Origin: Alopecurus myosuroides
Lineage: Eukaryota > Streptophyta > Magnoliopsida > Poales > Poaceae
DNA: 64,000 nt
Direction of reading: 5' to 3'
NCBI GenBank assembly: GCA_028641055.1
Contig: CM054063.1
Location: 42,789,304 to 42,853,303, forward strand
Shown here: piece after piece, positions 23,133-33,468 of the stretch
Layout: every line of letters begins with the position of its first letter
Numbering within the stretch: position 1 is the stretch's first letter
Made by a program: the position numbers and the translations under genes
The notes under the pieces: generated by a model
Told to the model about the DNA's origin: nothing
The model's database searches: none
What the model saw: the letters and a program-made list of their open reading frames with translations, nothing else

Positions 23133-24189
23133 ATTGAGCTGACATAGATTTAACAAAGAGTACCTATAATCGGCCTCTCCTTCTGTTAACAGGACACAAT
23201 TTCAAAACATGCTCGAAAATATAATAAAAATCTTATGAGTTGGGATGGTCTAGTCAGACATGAAGCGAGGGTAGGGTTAGGGTTAAGTAACGTACCAAGA
23301 TCTCATCGGTGCGGTAGGAGAAGCCATACTCTCATGTCGATGCTGCCGTGAGTCCCCTGTTGCCACGAACAAGCCGTCGGTCTACGGGAAGTCGTGACCT
23401 TCGCTTCTCGTGTGCACAAATGCAGGTATCGAATGGGGACAACAGAACAAAACTTGAGGGCGGAGAAAGGGCACAGAGTAGGGATATGAGGAATATGATT
23501 TTAGATCTGGATAATTTTATGTTTGAGAGAGACCATACATGTGTGCCCGATCTAGAGCAGCAATGTCGCTCTTCTTTGTGACCGAGGGAGAAGCCATGCG
23601 GGGCGAGAGGGAGCATCGGCCATGGTGGCTTATTCTATGCTTTTAGGTGTCGAGCTTCTCCTCCGCGCCGCCTCGGGAAGGTTAAAGGTGGAGAGAGGGG
23701 TCGCGGTGGCGCACTCCATGGATACAAGGATGAATTTTGTGGCGGCACAACGACTGAGCGAGGGAATGGAGATGGTGGTCGTCGGGTTCATAGTCAGAGG
23801 GGCCGATCCGTAAGGCCATGGGGAGGGGCCGTCTGATCTTTCGGTCGTTGTGGAGAGAGGAAGGCCGAAGGGGATAGGAGAGAATAAGCTAGGGTTTCTA
23901 GCGTGGGCGGCGGCGACGCGCTGGATTAAATGAAGACGTGCGTATTCCTGCACGTCGGATCTACATCCGATGGCTCGCAGAGCTTGAGCGGCAGTCCACG
24001 GGCCTAGTGGACCTAGACTAGGGTTTCTGTGCGGTTTTTGGGATGGGCGTAAGAACTTGTCTAGCTGGGCCTTGGCTGGCCTATCTGTCCCATGTTCTTT
24101 TTATTTTTGGTTTTATTTTTATTAAATTACGGAAAATATATGCAACTATTTTAAATAGTTTGGAAACAAAACACAATTAAAAAAAATGG
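23133..24189 (-). other. Gene-like GC-rich fragment, unassigned
   Basis: On the minus strand, 24050 to 23330 looks like the 5' region of a plant gene. It has two AAACCCTAG telo-box copies (complement of about 24021-24030 and 23890-23898), a GCCCACTAGGCCC-like stretch and GC-rich leader-like sequence with short open frames. The open frame at 23953-23630 starts at a GTG and matches nothing I recognise. No complete gene is present. It may be host sequence captured by the surrounding CACTA-4, or older intergenic DNA. The first bases (23133-23330) hold nothing I can identify. Confidence 0.35.
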
Positions 24190-27100
24190 GTTTTTTTGTG
24201 AAGCGCCTAACGAAAATATGTGCAACTATTTTAAATAGTTAGAAAACAAAACACAATTCAAAAAAATGGGTTTTTTTGTGAAGCACCTACCAAAAACAAA
24301 ACACAATTCCAGAAAATTCAGAAAAACTCGAAATGATGCAAGACCTGCGCGTGGTGTTATTATATATGTCATAGTATCCACCAAAAATAATAAACATGGA
24401 ATAAGACAATTGGTTTGAAAAGGTCTTCACATAAATGAGCCATCTCCTACGAAGATTCATAGCTTTCGGGCCAACTAACGGATGTTATGACCATATGCAT
24501 GGCATAGTTTTTTTTAATGTGACCATATTCCACAAAATATGCATATTGGAACAACTAACAATGTTCACGAAGAAAGTTTTATTTTTCTTTGAATAAAAAC
24601 ATCATTTTCCATTTTTGGAGTGTCAAAAAGGTTTTTTTTTGTGAAGCACCTACCAAAAATATGTTACAGAATTATACAAAGTAAAATTATAAATATAATA
24701 TGTAATATTTTATGTACAAATAACAAATTTACTACCTCTCAATAGCTCAAAATACACCTCTTTTGAAAAAGACAAATTCTGCCGATTCCGCTGAAACCGG
24801 GCCAAATTTGAACTACAGGAGCCTCGTAGTTTTCTCTTTATTTTTTGGAAAAATCATTTTTAGGTACCCAAGTATCTATTTCAACATAGATACACCAAGA
24901 GTTCATCAATATTCAACCCCTAGGTACGAACGGTCATGTCCCCTGTTTTGACCGTTTTCCGAAATCGGCTAAGCAAATTCCAGAAAATTCAAAAAAACTC
25001 GAAATGATGCAAGACCTTCGTGTGGTGTTATTATATATGTCATAGTATCCACCAAAAATAATAAACTTGGAATACGACAATTGGGTTGAACTGGTGTTCA
25101 CATAAATGAGCTATCTCCTACGAAGATTCATGGCTTTCGGGCCAACTGACGGATGTTATGGCCACATCCATGGCATAGTTTGTTTAAATATGACCATATT
25201 CCACACAAATATGCATATTGGAACAACTAACAATGTTCACGAAGAAAGTTTTATTTTTCTTTGAATAAAAACATCATTTTCCATTTTCGGAGTGTCAAAA
25301 AACGGGTTTTTTTGTGAAGCACCTACCGAAAATATGTTACAGAATTGTACAAAGTAAAATTCTAAATATATTATGTCATATTTGATCTACAAATAACAAA
25401 TGTAATACCTCTCAATAGCTCAAAATACACCTCTTTTGAAAAAAAACAAATTTCTGCCGATTCCGTTGAAACCGGGCCAAATTTGAACTACATGTGCCTC
25501 GTAGTTTTATCTTTATTTTTTGGAAAAATCATTTTTTAGGTACCCAAGTATCTACTTCAACATAGATACACCAAGATTTCATCAATATTCAACACCTAGG
25601 TACGAACGGTCATGTCGCCCGTTTTGACCGTTTTCCGAAACTGGCTTAGAAAATTCCAGAAAATTAAAAAAAACTTGAAATGATGCAATACCTTCGCGTG
25701 GTGTTATTATATATGTCATAGTATCCACAAAAAATAATAAAATTGGAATACGACAATTGTGTTGAAAATGTGTTCACACAAATGAGCTATCTCCTACGAA
25801 GATTCATGGCTTTCGGGCCAAATGACGGATGTTATGGCTACATCCATGGCATAGTTTGTTTAAATGTGACCATATTCCACACAAAGATGAATATTGGAAC
25901 AACTAAAAATGTTCACAAACAAAGTTTTATTTTTCTTTGAATAAAAACATAATTATCCATTTTCGGAGTGTCAAGAACGGGTTTTTTTGTGAAGCACCTA
26001 CCGAAAATATGTTACAGAATTGTACAAAGTAAAATTCGAAAGATATTATGTCATATTTTATCTAAAAATAACAAAGTTACTACCTCTCAATAGCTCGAAA
26101 TACATCTCTTTCGAAAAAGACAAGTTTGTGCCGATTCCACTGAAACCGGGCCAAATTTGAACTAAAGGTGCCTCATAGTTTTCTCTTTATTTTTTGCAAA
26201 AATAATTTTTAGGTACCCAAGTATCTATTTCAACATAGATACACCAATAGGTCATCAATATTCAACACCTAGGTACGAACGGTCATGTCCCCTGTTTTGA
26301 CCGTTTTCCGAAATCGGCTAAGCAAATTCCAGAAAATTCGAAAAAACTCGAAATGATGCAAGACCTTCGTGTGGTGTTATTATATATGTCATAGTATCCA
26401 CCAAAAATAATAAACTTGGAATACGACAATTGGGTTGAACTGGTGTTCACATAAATGAGCTATCTCCTACGAAGATTCATGGCTTTCGGGCCAACTGACG
26501 GATGTTATGGCCACATCCATGGCATAGTTTGTTTAAATATGACCATATTCCACACAAATATGCATATTGGAACAACTAACAATGTTCACGAAGAAAGTTT
26601 TATTTTTCTTTGAATAAAAACAAAATTTTCCATTTTCGGAGTGTCAAAAAACGGGTTTTTTTGTGAAGCACCTACCGAAAATATGTTACAGAATTGTACA
26701 AAGTAAAATTATAAATATATTATGTCATATTTGATCTACAAATAACAAATGTAATACCTCTCAATAGCTCAAAATACACCTCTTTTGAAAAAGACAAATT
26801 TCTGCCGATTCCGTTGAAACCGGGCCAAATTTGAACTACATGTGCCTCGTAGTTTTCTCTTTATTTTTTGGAAAAATCATTTTTTAGGTACCCAAGTATC
26901 TACTTCAACATAGATACACCAAGATTTCATCAATATTCAACACCTAGGTACGAACGGTCATGTCGCCCGTTTTGACCGTTTTCCGAAACCGGCTTAGAAA
27001 ATTCCAGAAAATTCAAAAAAACTCGGATGCAAGACCTTCGCGTGGTGTTATTATATATGTCATAGTATCCACCAAAAATAATAAAATTGGAATACGACAG

Positions 27101-28790
27101 TTGGGTTGAAAATGTGTTCACACAAATGAGCTATCTCCTACGAAGATTCATGGCTTTCAGGCCAAATGACGGATGGTATGGCTACATCGATGGCATAGTA
27201 TGTTTAAATGTGACCATATTCCACACAAAGATGAATATTGGAACAACTAAAAATGTTCACAAACAAAGTTTTATTTTTCTTTGAATAAAAACATAATTAT
27301 CCATTTTCGGAGTGTCAAGAACTGGTTTTTTTGTGAAGCACCTACCGAAAAAATGTTACAGAATTGTACAAAGTAAAATTCGAAAGATATTATGTAATAT
27401 TTTATCTAAAAATAACAAAGTTACTACCTCTCAATAGCTCGAAATACATCTCTTTCGAAAAAGACAAGTTTGTGCCGATTCCGCTGAAACCGGGCCAAAT
27501 TTGAACTAAAGGTGCCTCATAGTTTTCTCTTTATTTTTTGCAAAAATCATTTTTAGGTACCCAAGTACCTATTTCAACATAGATACACCAAGAGTTCATC
27601 AATATTCAACACCTAGGTACGAACGGTCATGTCCCCCGTTTTGACCGTTTTTCGAAACTAGCTTAGAAAATTCCAGAAAATTCAAAAAAAAACTCGAAAT
27701 GATGCAAGACCTTCGCGTGGTGTTTTTATATATGTCCTAGTATCCACCAGAAATAATAAACTTGGAATACGACAGTTGGGTTGAAAATGTGTTCACACAA
27801 ATGAGCTATCTCCTACGAAGATTCATGGCTTTCCGGCCAAATGACGGATGTTATGGCCACATCCATGGCATAGTTTGTTTAAATATGACCATATTCCACA
27901 CAAAGATGCATATTGGAACAACTAACAATGTTCACGAAGAAAGTTTTATTTTTCTTTGAATAAAAACATCATTTTCCGTTTTCGGAGTGTTAAGAATGGT
28001 TTTTTTTTTGTGAAGCACCTACTGAAAATATGTTACAGAATTGTACAAAGTAAAATTCTAAATCTATTATGTAATATTTGATCTACAAATAACAAAGTTA
28101 CTACCTCTCAATAGATGAAAATACATCTCTTTCGAAAAAGACAAATTTCTGCCGATTCTGCTCAAACCGGGCCAAATTTGAACTACATGTGCCTCGTAGT
28201 TTTCTCTTTATTTTTTGCAAAAATCATTTTATTAGTTACCCAAGTACCTATTTAAATATAGATACACCATGAGTTCATCAAGATTCAACACCTAGGTACG
28301 AACGGTCATATCCCCCGTTTTGACCGTTTTCCGAAACCGGGTTAGAAAATTTCTAGAAAATTCAAAACAACTCGAAATGATGCAAGACCTTCACGTTGTG
28401 TTATTATATATGTCCTAGTATTCAACAAAAATAATAAACTTGGAATAAGACAGTTGGGTTGAAAATGTATTCACACAAATGAGCTATCTCCTAAGATGAT
28501 TCATGGCTTTCAGGCGAAATGACGGATGTTATGGCCACAGCCATGGCATAATTTGTTTAAATATGCCCATATTCCACACGAAGATGTATATTGGAACAGC
28601 TAACAATGTTCACGAAGAACTTTTTTTTGAATAAAAATATCATTTTCCATTTCCGGAGTGTCAAAAATGTTTTTTTTTCTCAAGCAACTACCAAAAATAT
28701 AACACAAAATTGTTCCAAATAAAATTATTTAAATTTTTTTACAAAATAAAATTATTTAAAGAATACATATTTTAAAAACTACGAAAGTTC
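24190..28790. repeat. Tandem array of a ~674-bp repeat, about 7 units
   Basis: The phrase AATTCCAGAAAATTC recurs at about 24305, 24976, 25652, 26325, 27000 and 27669, and in a mutated form near 28347. The spacings are 671, 676, 673, 675, 669 and about 678 bp. Partial units flank the array. Each unit shares TTCATGGCTTTCGGGCC, AACAATGTTCACGAAG, TTTTTTGTGAAGCACCTACC, AACCGGGCCAAATTTGAAC and TTTTGACCGTTTTCCGAAA. Units 2 and 4 are nearly identical, and so are 3 and 5, so a dimer of about 1.35 kb was duplicated as a block. The 65-codon ORFs in it are by-products of repetition with no ATG support. Confidence 0.9.
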
Positions 28791-29038
28791 TTTGGTTGAA
28801 ATCGAAGTTCAAAAGCAAAAGTTATAAAAGAAGACAAAAATGAAAAAACAAAGTGCAAATAGAGAAAAAAACCTGCCAAAATGACCAGCCAAACCTAACA
28901 GCGAGGCCGACCCATCCCAGCAGTGAGGCCCATCGCTCCGAGCAGGCGGCTGGCCAGGCCCAGCAGTGCGCCAGCCCAACTCAGCAGCCCAGGACGCGTA
29001 ACGGGTATTAAAAAATGTTTAATTGTGTTAATGTATGA

Positions 29039-29110
29039 TCAACCATTGATTGGTCTTGTGGTGAATGTTGGCAAACCTGTACGTGAGGTCCTTGGTTCGA
29101 ACCGTACCCT
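29039..29110 (+). other. tRNA-like segment 1 in CACTA-4
   Basis: TGATTGGTCTTGTGGTGAATG (A-box-like) precedes CTTGGTTCGAACCGTACC, with a B-box-like GGTTCGAACC core. No cloverleaf closes. It is possibly derived from a SINE or a tRNA. Confidence 0.4.
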
Positions 29111-29169
29111 TGCCCCCTTCTTTCTATTTTCTTTCATTTCATTTCGCAGGGCAGAGGGAACAAAATGTC

Positions 29170-29364
29170 CTGCGCTAACAGAAACTCATCAGTGGTCTAC
29201 TGGTAGGCGCCTTGCCTTGTGCGTGCGAGGGTTTCGTTTCGCAGAGCAGAGAGAACAAAATGTATAAAAGAACAAAATGTCCTGGTCTAACAGAAACTCA
29301 TCATTGGTCTACTGGTAGGCGCCTTGACTTGTGTGCGCGAGGGTGTGGGTTCGAGCCCTCCACA
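29170..29364 (+). repeat. Duplicated tRNA-like segments in CACTA-4
   Basis: AACAGAAACTCATCAGTGGTC (29176) and its near-copy AACAGAAACTCATCATTGGTC (29289) each continue TACTGGTAGGCGCCTTG. Only the second keeps a B-box-like GGGTTCGAGCCC (about 29347-29358). This is a tandem duplication of a tRNA-derived module; the first copy has lost its 3' half. Confidence 0.5.
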
Positions 29365-29366
29365 TT

Positions 29367-29960
29367 CCCCATATTTTCTGCGTATTTTTCACTTCGCTGG
29401 GTGCATGATTACACGTAGGTCCAAAATATCAGTACATAAATTATCACCTAAACAGCCAAAATGAGACAACTAGGATGACACATAAGTAAAAATGAGACAA
29501 CTAGGATGACACATAAGCAAAAAGGACGAGGTGGCGGAATGTATCACAATAATGTCGTTTTATGGTCAAATCGTCTAATGAAATCATGAATTTTCTCACC
29601 AAAATAGTCGTTATGTTTTCATCTTTGTACCCTTCCAAATAGCTAACGACCAATTGGTTTGACATGCCCCATATTTTCCGCGTATTTTTCACTTCACTGG
29701 GTGCATGCTTACACGTAGGTCCAAAGTATCAGTACATAAATTATCACCTAAAGAGACAAAATGAGACAACTAAGATGACACATAAGCAAAATTGAGACAA
29801 CTAGGATGACACATAAGCAAAAATGACGAGGTGGCGGAATGTATCACAATAATGTCATTTTATGATCAAATTGTCTAATGAAATCATGACTTTTCTCACC
29901 AAAATAGTCGTTATGTTTTCATCTTTGTACCCTTCCAAAGAGCTAACAAACAATTGTTTG
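29367..29960 (+). repeat. 300-bp tandem duplication
   Basis: CCCCATATTTTCTGCGTATT at 29367 recurs as CCCCATATTTTCCGCGTATT at 29667. The copies share ACACGTAGGTCC, GAGGTGGCGGAATGTATCAC and TAGTCGTTATGTTTTCATC, with scattered substitutions. Confidence 0.85.
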
Positions 29961-30036
29961 AAATAGTCAGAGAAATATGGCCAATTCATCCACGGTCATT
30001 ATAAAAGGGTCATGTATCAACATATTTCTTGTAGTG

Positions 30037-31168
30037 CTCTGTTGCCCAGGTAGCCAATTATGTTGGCAACCTGTCGGTGTAGGACATGCCAGCCTTGGAG
30101 GGCGCTGGAGTCATGGAGGACAAGAACGGCAACGACAAATCTCCCTCACCAACTACGTCAAGCGCGTCCAAGCAAATCACCAAAGCTGTTGACATTACTG
30201 CTGATGTGACTGGAGGTGAATACCTACTCGCCCCACCGAAGAAGAGAAGCAGCATGTGGAAAAGGACACCCCGAAGCGACGATGAAGGCCAAGGTGAAAC
30301 ATGGACAACCCATGGAGGTGCCCTGTGGGCTCCTCGCAAGCCAACGGACCAGGCAGATGTTGTTAAGAACCTGCAACCTGCACAAAAGAGAATGGTTTTG
30401 CAGGTTCCAACCCTGGAGGACTGCCTGGGAAAAGAATTCCTCTGCCAGCTGAGAGAGGAGGAAGAGCAACGTGCTGCTGGGATGTTCCAGAACACACCAA
30501 AGGAAGCAATTGAACAAGAAGAAACAAGCAGCGTCTCCCTGGCGATCAGAACTGAAGTAACCAGGGGGAATGGGAATGCAGGAGAAGCTGAGCTAGCCAA
30601 GGAGAATGCAGAGAAGAACATCAAGGCAGGCAAGCCCGCTAGGGAGGAAGAAGAGGATACTTGAGAAGGAGAAAAGGAGGCAACCGGCCCAGGGGCCGCC
30701 GGTCAACTGACGGACACGGATGGACGTGTCTGTCAGAAGCAACGAGGATCCTATGGTGGAACTGTCGGGGCCTTGGGCGACCCCGGACAGTTCAAGACCT
30801 GGTTCGCCTTGTGCAACTACATCGCCCGCAGATCTTGTTCTTGTCCGAAACTCACCAAAATAAGAGCTATGTTGAAAACCTAAGATGGAGGCTAGGCCTT
30901 AAGTTCTGTGTTACTTTCAGTGGTGCCGGAAAAGGTGGTGACCTTGCTCTCTTTTAGGACGAGAGCGTAGATTTAGAGCTTTTTAAAATAAATAGTAGGA
31001 TTATCGATGTAATGATCAATGATCACATTAAGAATAAGAAATGAAGATGCTCCTTTGTTTATGGTGAACCTTGTACTAACCTTCGCCATCAGATGTGGGA
31101 GCTTATCAGAAGGATAAAAGCCATGATCAAGGCCCCTTGGCTGATGCTTGGTGACATCAGATAAAACT
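30037..31168 (+). pseudogene. LINE: ORF1 C-terminal half and ORF2 endonuclease fragment
   Basis: The ORF1 tail runs in frame 2 from 30041 to 30664 (VAQVANYVGN, a TAG near 30076, then MPALEGAGVMED...), ending in a Lys/Glu-rich tail. ORF2 follows from about 30661: RILWWNCRGLGRPRTVQDLV and ILFLSETHQ are the start of the AP-endonuclease domain of plant non-LTR retrotransposons. A stop at 30957, another near 31040 and one after LGDIR (where GDFN is usual) break it. The reverse transcriptase is absent: the sequence switches to copia text near 31169. Joined to the upstream half at 32002-33468, the ORF1 frame is continuous. Confidence 0.82.
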
Positions 31169-31375
31169 CACCACTCATGATGCATATCAAGGACGTGATC
31201 AAGTCCACAATGCTAGTGGACAAGGTATGCCCATTGCTAACATTGGTCATTCTGTTTTGCACACCCCTACTAGTTCATTGCATCTTCGTAATATCCTTCA
31301 TGTTCCTAGTTCCTCCATGAATCTTATTTCTGCTCATAAACTTGCTCTAGACAATAATGCCTTCATTGAAATTCT
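31169..31375 (+). pseudogene. Copia protease-region fragment
   Basis: The frame reads HDAYQGRDQVHNASGQGM, then IANIGHSVLHTPTSSLHL, then NILHVPSSSMNLISAHKL and DNNAFIEI. This is the region after the copia protease active site, just before the integrase. It is cut off on both sides and is in frame with the unrelated block that follows. Confidence 0.8.
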
Positions 31376-31727
31376 CGACAAATCAGGGGAGTACTCGGAA
31401 GTCAGCAAGCTTCCGGAAGCGATTGTCGAGGTGGCGAACCGCAAGGAATATTGGTTCCGCTCCGCGGCTCGCGGTGGTGCGCGCATGGCCCTTAGGATTA
31501 CGCGTATGCATTATACCACCGCCAAGTCTTGGCGCATGGCATCCGGTATTCCTCAGGGATATACGGATGCTCAGCGGGCCAACATCTTTGATGCTGTCAA
31601 AGGCCACGCCACCAAGATTGCCAACATGGTGAACATCTCCACCTTCTACTCCGAGGAGGAGATTCCGATAACTCCGGAGGAATCCATCAGCGAGGACGAA
31701 GACTCGGATGCCGAAGAAGCTGCTTGA
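31376..31727 (+). pseudogene. Unassigned coding fragment fused to copia text
   Basis: The open frame continues from the copia fragment for about 115 codons. It includes LPEAIVEVANRKEYWFRSAA, MALRITRMHYTTAKSW, NIFDAVKGHATKIANMVN and a strongly acidic tail, EESISEDEDSDAEEAA, before a TGA. Codon use is GC-rich and gene-like, unlike the flanks. I do not recognise the family. It may be a retroelement gag-like piece or a captured host exon. No signal peptide or membrane segment is seen. Confidence 0.45.
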
Positions 31728-32001
31728 ATCCTGGGTAGAAGATATGAAAATAGAAGCATTAATGTTCTTACGTTGTAACACTTATTGTATTGCTATCTAT
31801 TCTAAAAAAACGTTTGAGTAAGGAAATGTCGTTTCGCCTCTCCGGCGACTCCGGAGGCGACGGCAAGTTTCTGAGAGAGAGAGAGATCACCAGCAACATA
31901 GAGAGAGAGACAACCCCCGATTTGAGAAAGAGAGGACAGATCTAGGTCCTGATCCACTCTAATCACCCAGCCACCCATCTATAAAGCCTATTACTTACAT
32001 A
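31728..32001 (+). other. Probable LINE 5' untranslated region
   Basis: This GA-rich stretch with AGAGAGAGAGAG runs at 31876-31886 and 31900-31910 leads directly into the LINE ORF1 ATG at 32002. There is no coding signal. The boundary with the preceding fragment is not resolved. Confidence 0.45.
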
Positions 32002-33468
32002 ATGGAAAGAGAGAGCGAAGAATGTCATCCGTCGAGCTCGAGATCCCCTGTCTTGCCTAGAGAGATGCAAGTCCAGATCCGCCCACTTTATGGGACGGGA
32101 TGATACCTGCGATGGCAACCAGGCCCTAGAGAGTGCTGGAGGGGCATGGGAGGAGACCTACTTGGGTCCGGGAAACAAAATCCAGTGCATGGAGGAGGCG
32201 GAGACGAAGCCTCTGTTGCCCCAATTGATGAAGCCGAATGGGTCAATAACTGGTCGTGAGGATGATGCCAATCCCGGCCGGGACGCGCGCGCCATGGATG
32301 ATGACACAACGGTCTTCCTCCTGGAGGCTTCTATTGCCATTGATTTGAGGATTGAATATCAAAATTCAGAGCACACGATTATGAGCGTGATTGACGCACC
32401 CATGACTATAGAGCTTTTACGCCTGATTCAAGACCCAGGAGGAGGCAATATAAATGGAACAAGACAGTTTGTTGATCATCAGACACACACCAACGCCCTA
32501 CCCACTCACCTGCAAGCAATCTGCTTGTATTTTGGCTTCCCAATGGCGTCCGTAGAAAGGCAGAGCAAGGCCAACACCTCGAGCGACAAGGCCAAGGCTC
32601 TACTCGCCAGCCAGGAGGGTGGTCGGGAAACGAGAGGTGAATTGGTCCGCATGGCCAAGCATAGGTCTGGGAAGGAGATGGTCGAAGAATTCGACACCGA
32701 GAAGGAGAATAAAGCCTTGGTGGTCAACCTGACCAAGGCCCGTGGCACTGCTAGGACTAGGCTCCTGGTTGTTGGCGTGTTCTTAACCGTCATCGCCATC
32801 AGCTCAAAACAACTCATCGACAACATGAAGAAAATATGGAGGATCCGTGGCAGCGTCGACATAAACGAGTTAGCTGACAAGAGGTTTGTGCTCGAGTTCT
32901 CTGAAGAAGGTGACTTCCTGCACGTCACACGTGGAGGTCCATGGAGATTCAAGAACGATCCTATCCTTGTTGAGAACCTAAAGAAAGGTGACAATCCTGC
33001 TACGGTGAACGTCCCCTCTTTCCCTATTTGGACCCAGTTTAAAGATATCTCCTTTTATCTGTTATCTAAAGAGCTAGCGAATTATTTGGGAAGTAGAATT
33101 GGTTCTCTGTTGTTCATATATAATAATGCCAGGGGTAATATATGTGATAAGATTATCCGAGCTAGAGTCCTACTACCCATTCTGCAATGTTGGATCCCTA
33201 TCTTGGACGAAATCACGGGTGAGGAGGTGTTCGCCAACATCGCCTATGAACGCCTCCCCACCTGCTGCCCATTTTGCGGCATCGTCGGCCACAATGAGCA
33301 CAACTGCGAGTTACCGCTGGAGCAGAGGTGGCGGATGTATGGACCAGAGCTATGCACCGCTCCAATTCACCCTGAGGATCCTCGCTGGTGGTTCCTCCCC
33401 GACTACACTGGCCCGGTGCGGCAGCCACAACCTCCGGCGCTCCAAGATCGTCAACAACAAATCCCCTC
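32002..33468 (+). pseudogene. LINE ORF1 N-terminal half (DUF4283 and zinc knuckle)
   Basis: ATG at 32002 opens MERESEECHPSSSRSPVL in frame 1. It shifts to frame 2 around 32090, giving an open frame to 33468. Middle text, WRIRGSVDINELADKRFVLE, HVTRGGPWRF and FPIWTQFKDISFYLLSK, is the DUF4283 type. It is followed by CDKIIRARV and a zinc knuckle, CPFCGIVGHNEHNC (C-x2-C-x4-H-x4-C). Both are typical of plant LINE ORF1 RNA-binding proteins. The ORF is cut at QQQIPS by the CACTA-4 end at 33469. Apart from the early frameshift, it looks well preserved. Confidence 0.85.

Larger units (their letters stand above)
28791..30036 (+). mobile_element. CACTA-4 right-hand end with subterminal repeats
   Basis: The terminus at 30008-30036 reads GGTCATGTATCAACATATTTCTTGTAGTG. 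Its complement begins CACTACAAGAAATATG, the same terminal repeat that opens at 33469. Inside are four copies of a roughly 29-base block containing GAGACAACTAGGATGACAC (about 29461, 29492, 29762, 29793), in the subterminal zone where CACTA transposases are known to bind. A 300-bp direct duplication covers 29367-29960. The left end of the element is not recognised. It may include the tandem array and the fragment back to 23133. Confidence 0.75.

Noticed and set aside
25743..27959. Repeated 65-codon ORFs (25743, 27087, 27762) as a conserved peptide family
   Set aside because: They recur because the 674-bp repeat recurs. They start at non-ATG or poor contexts and are absent from some units.
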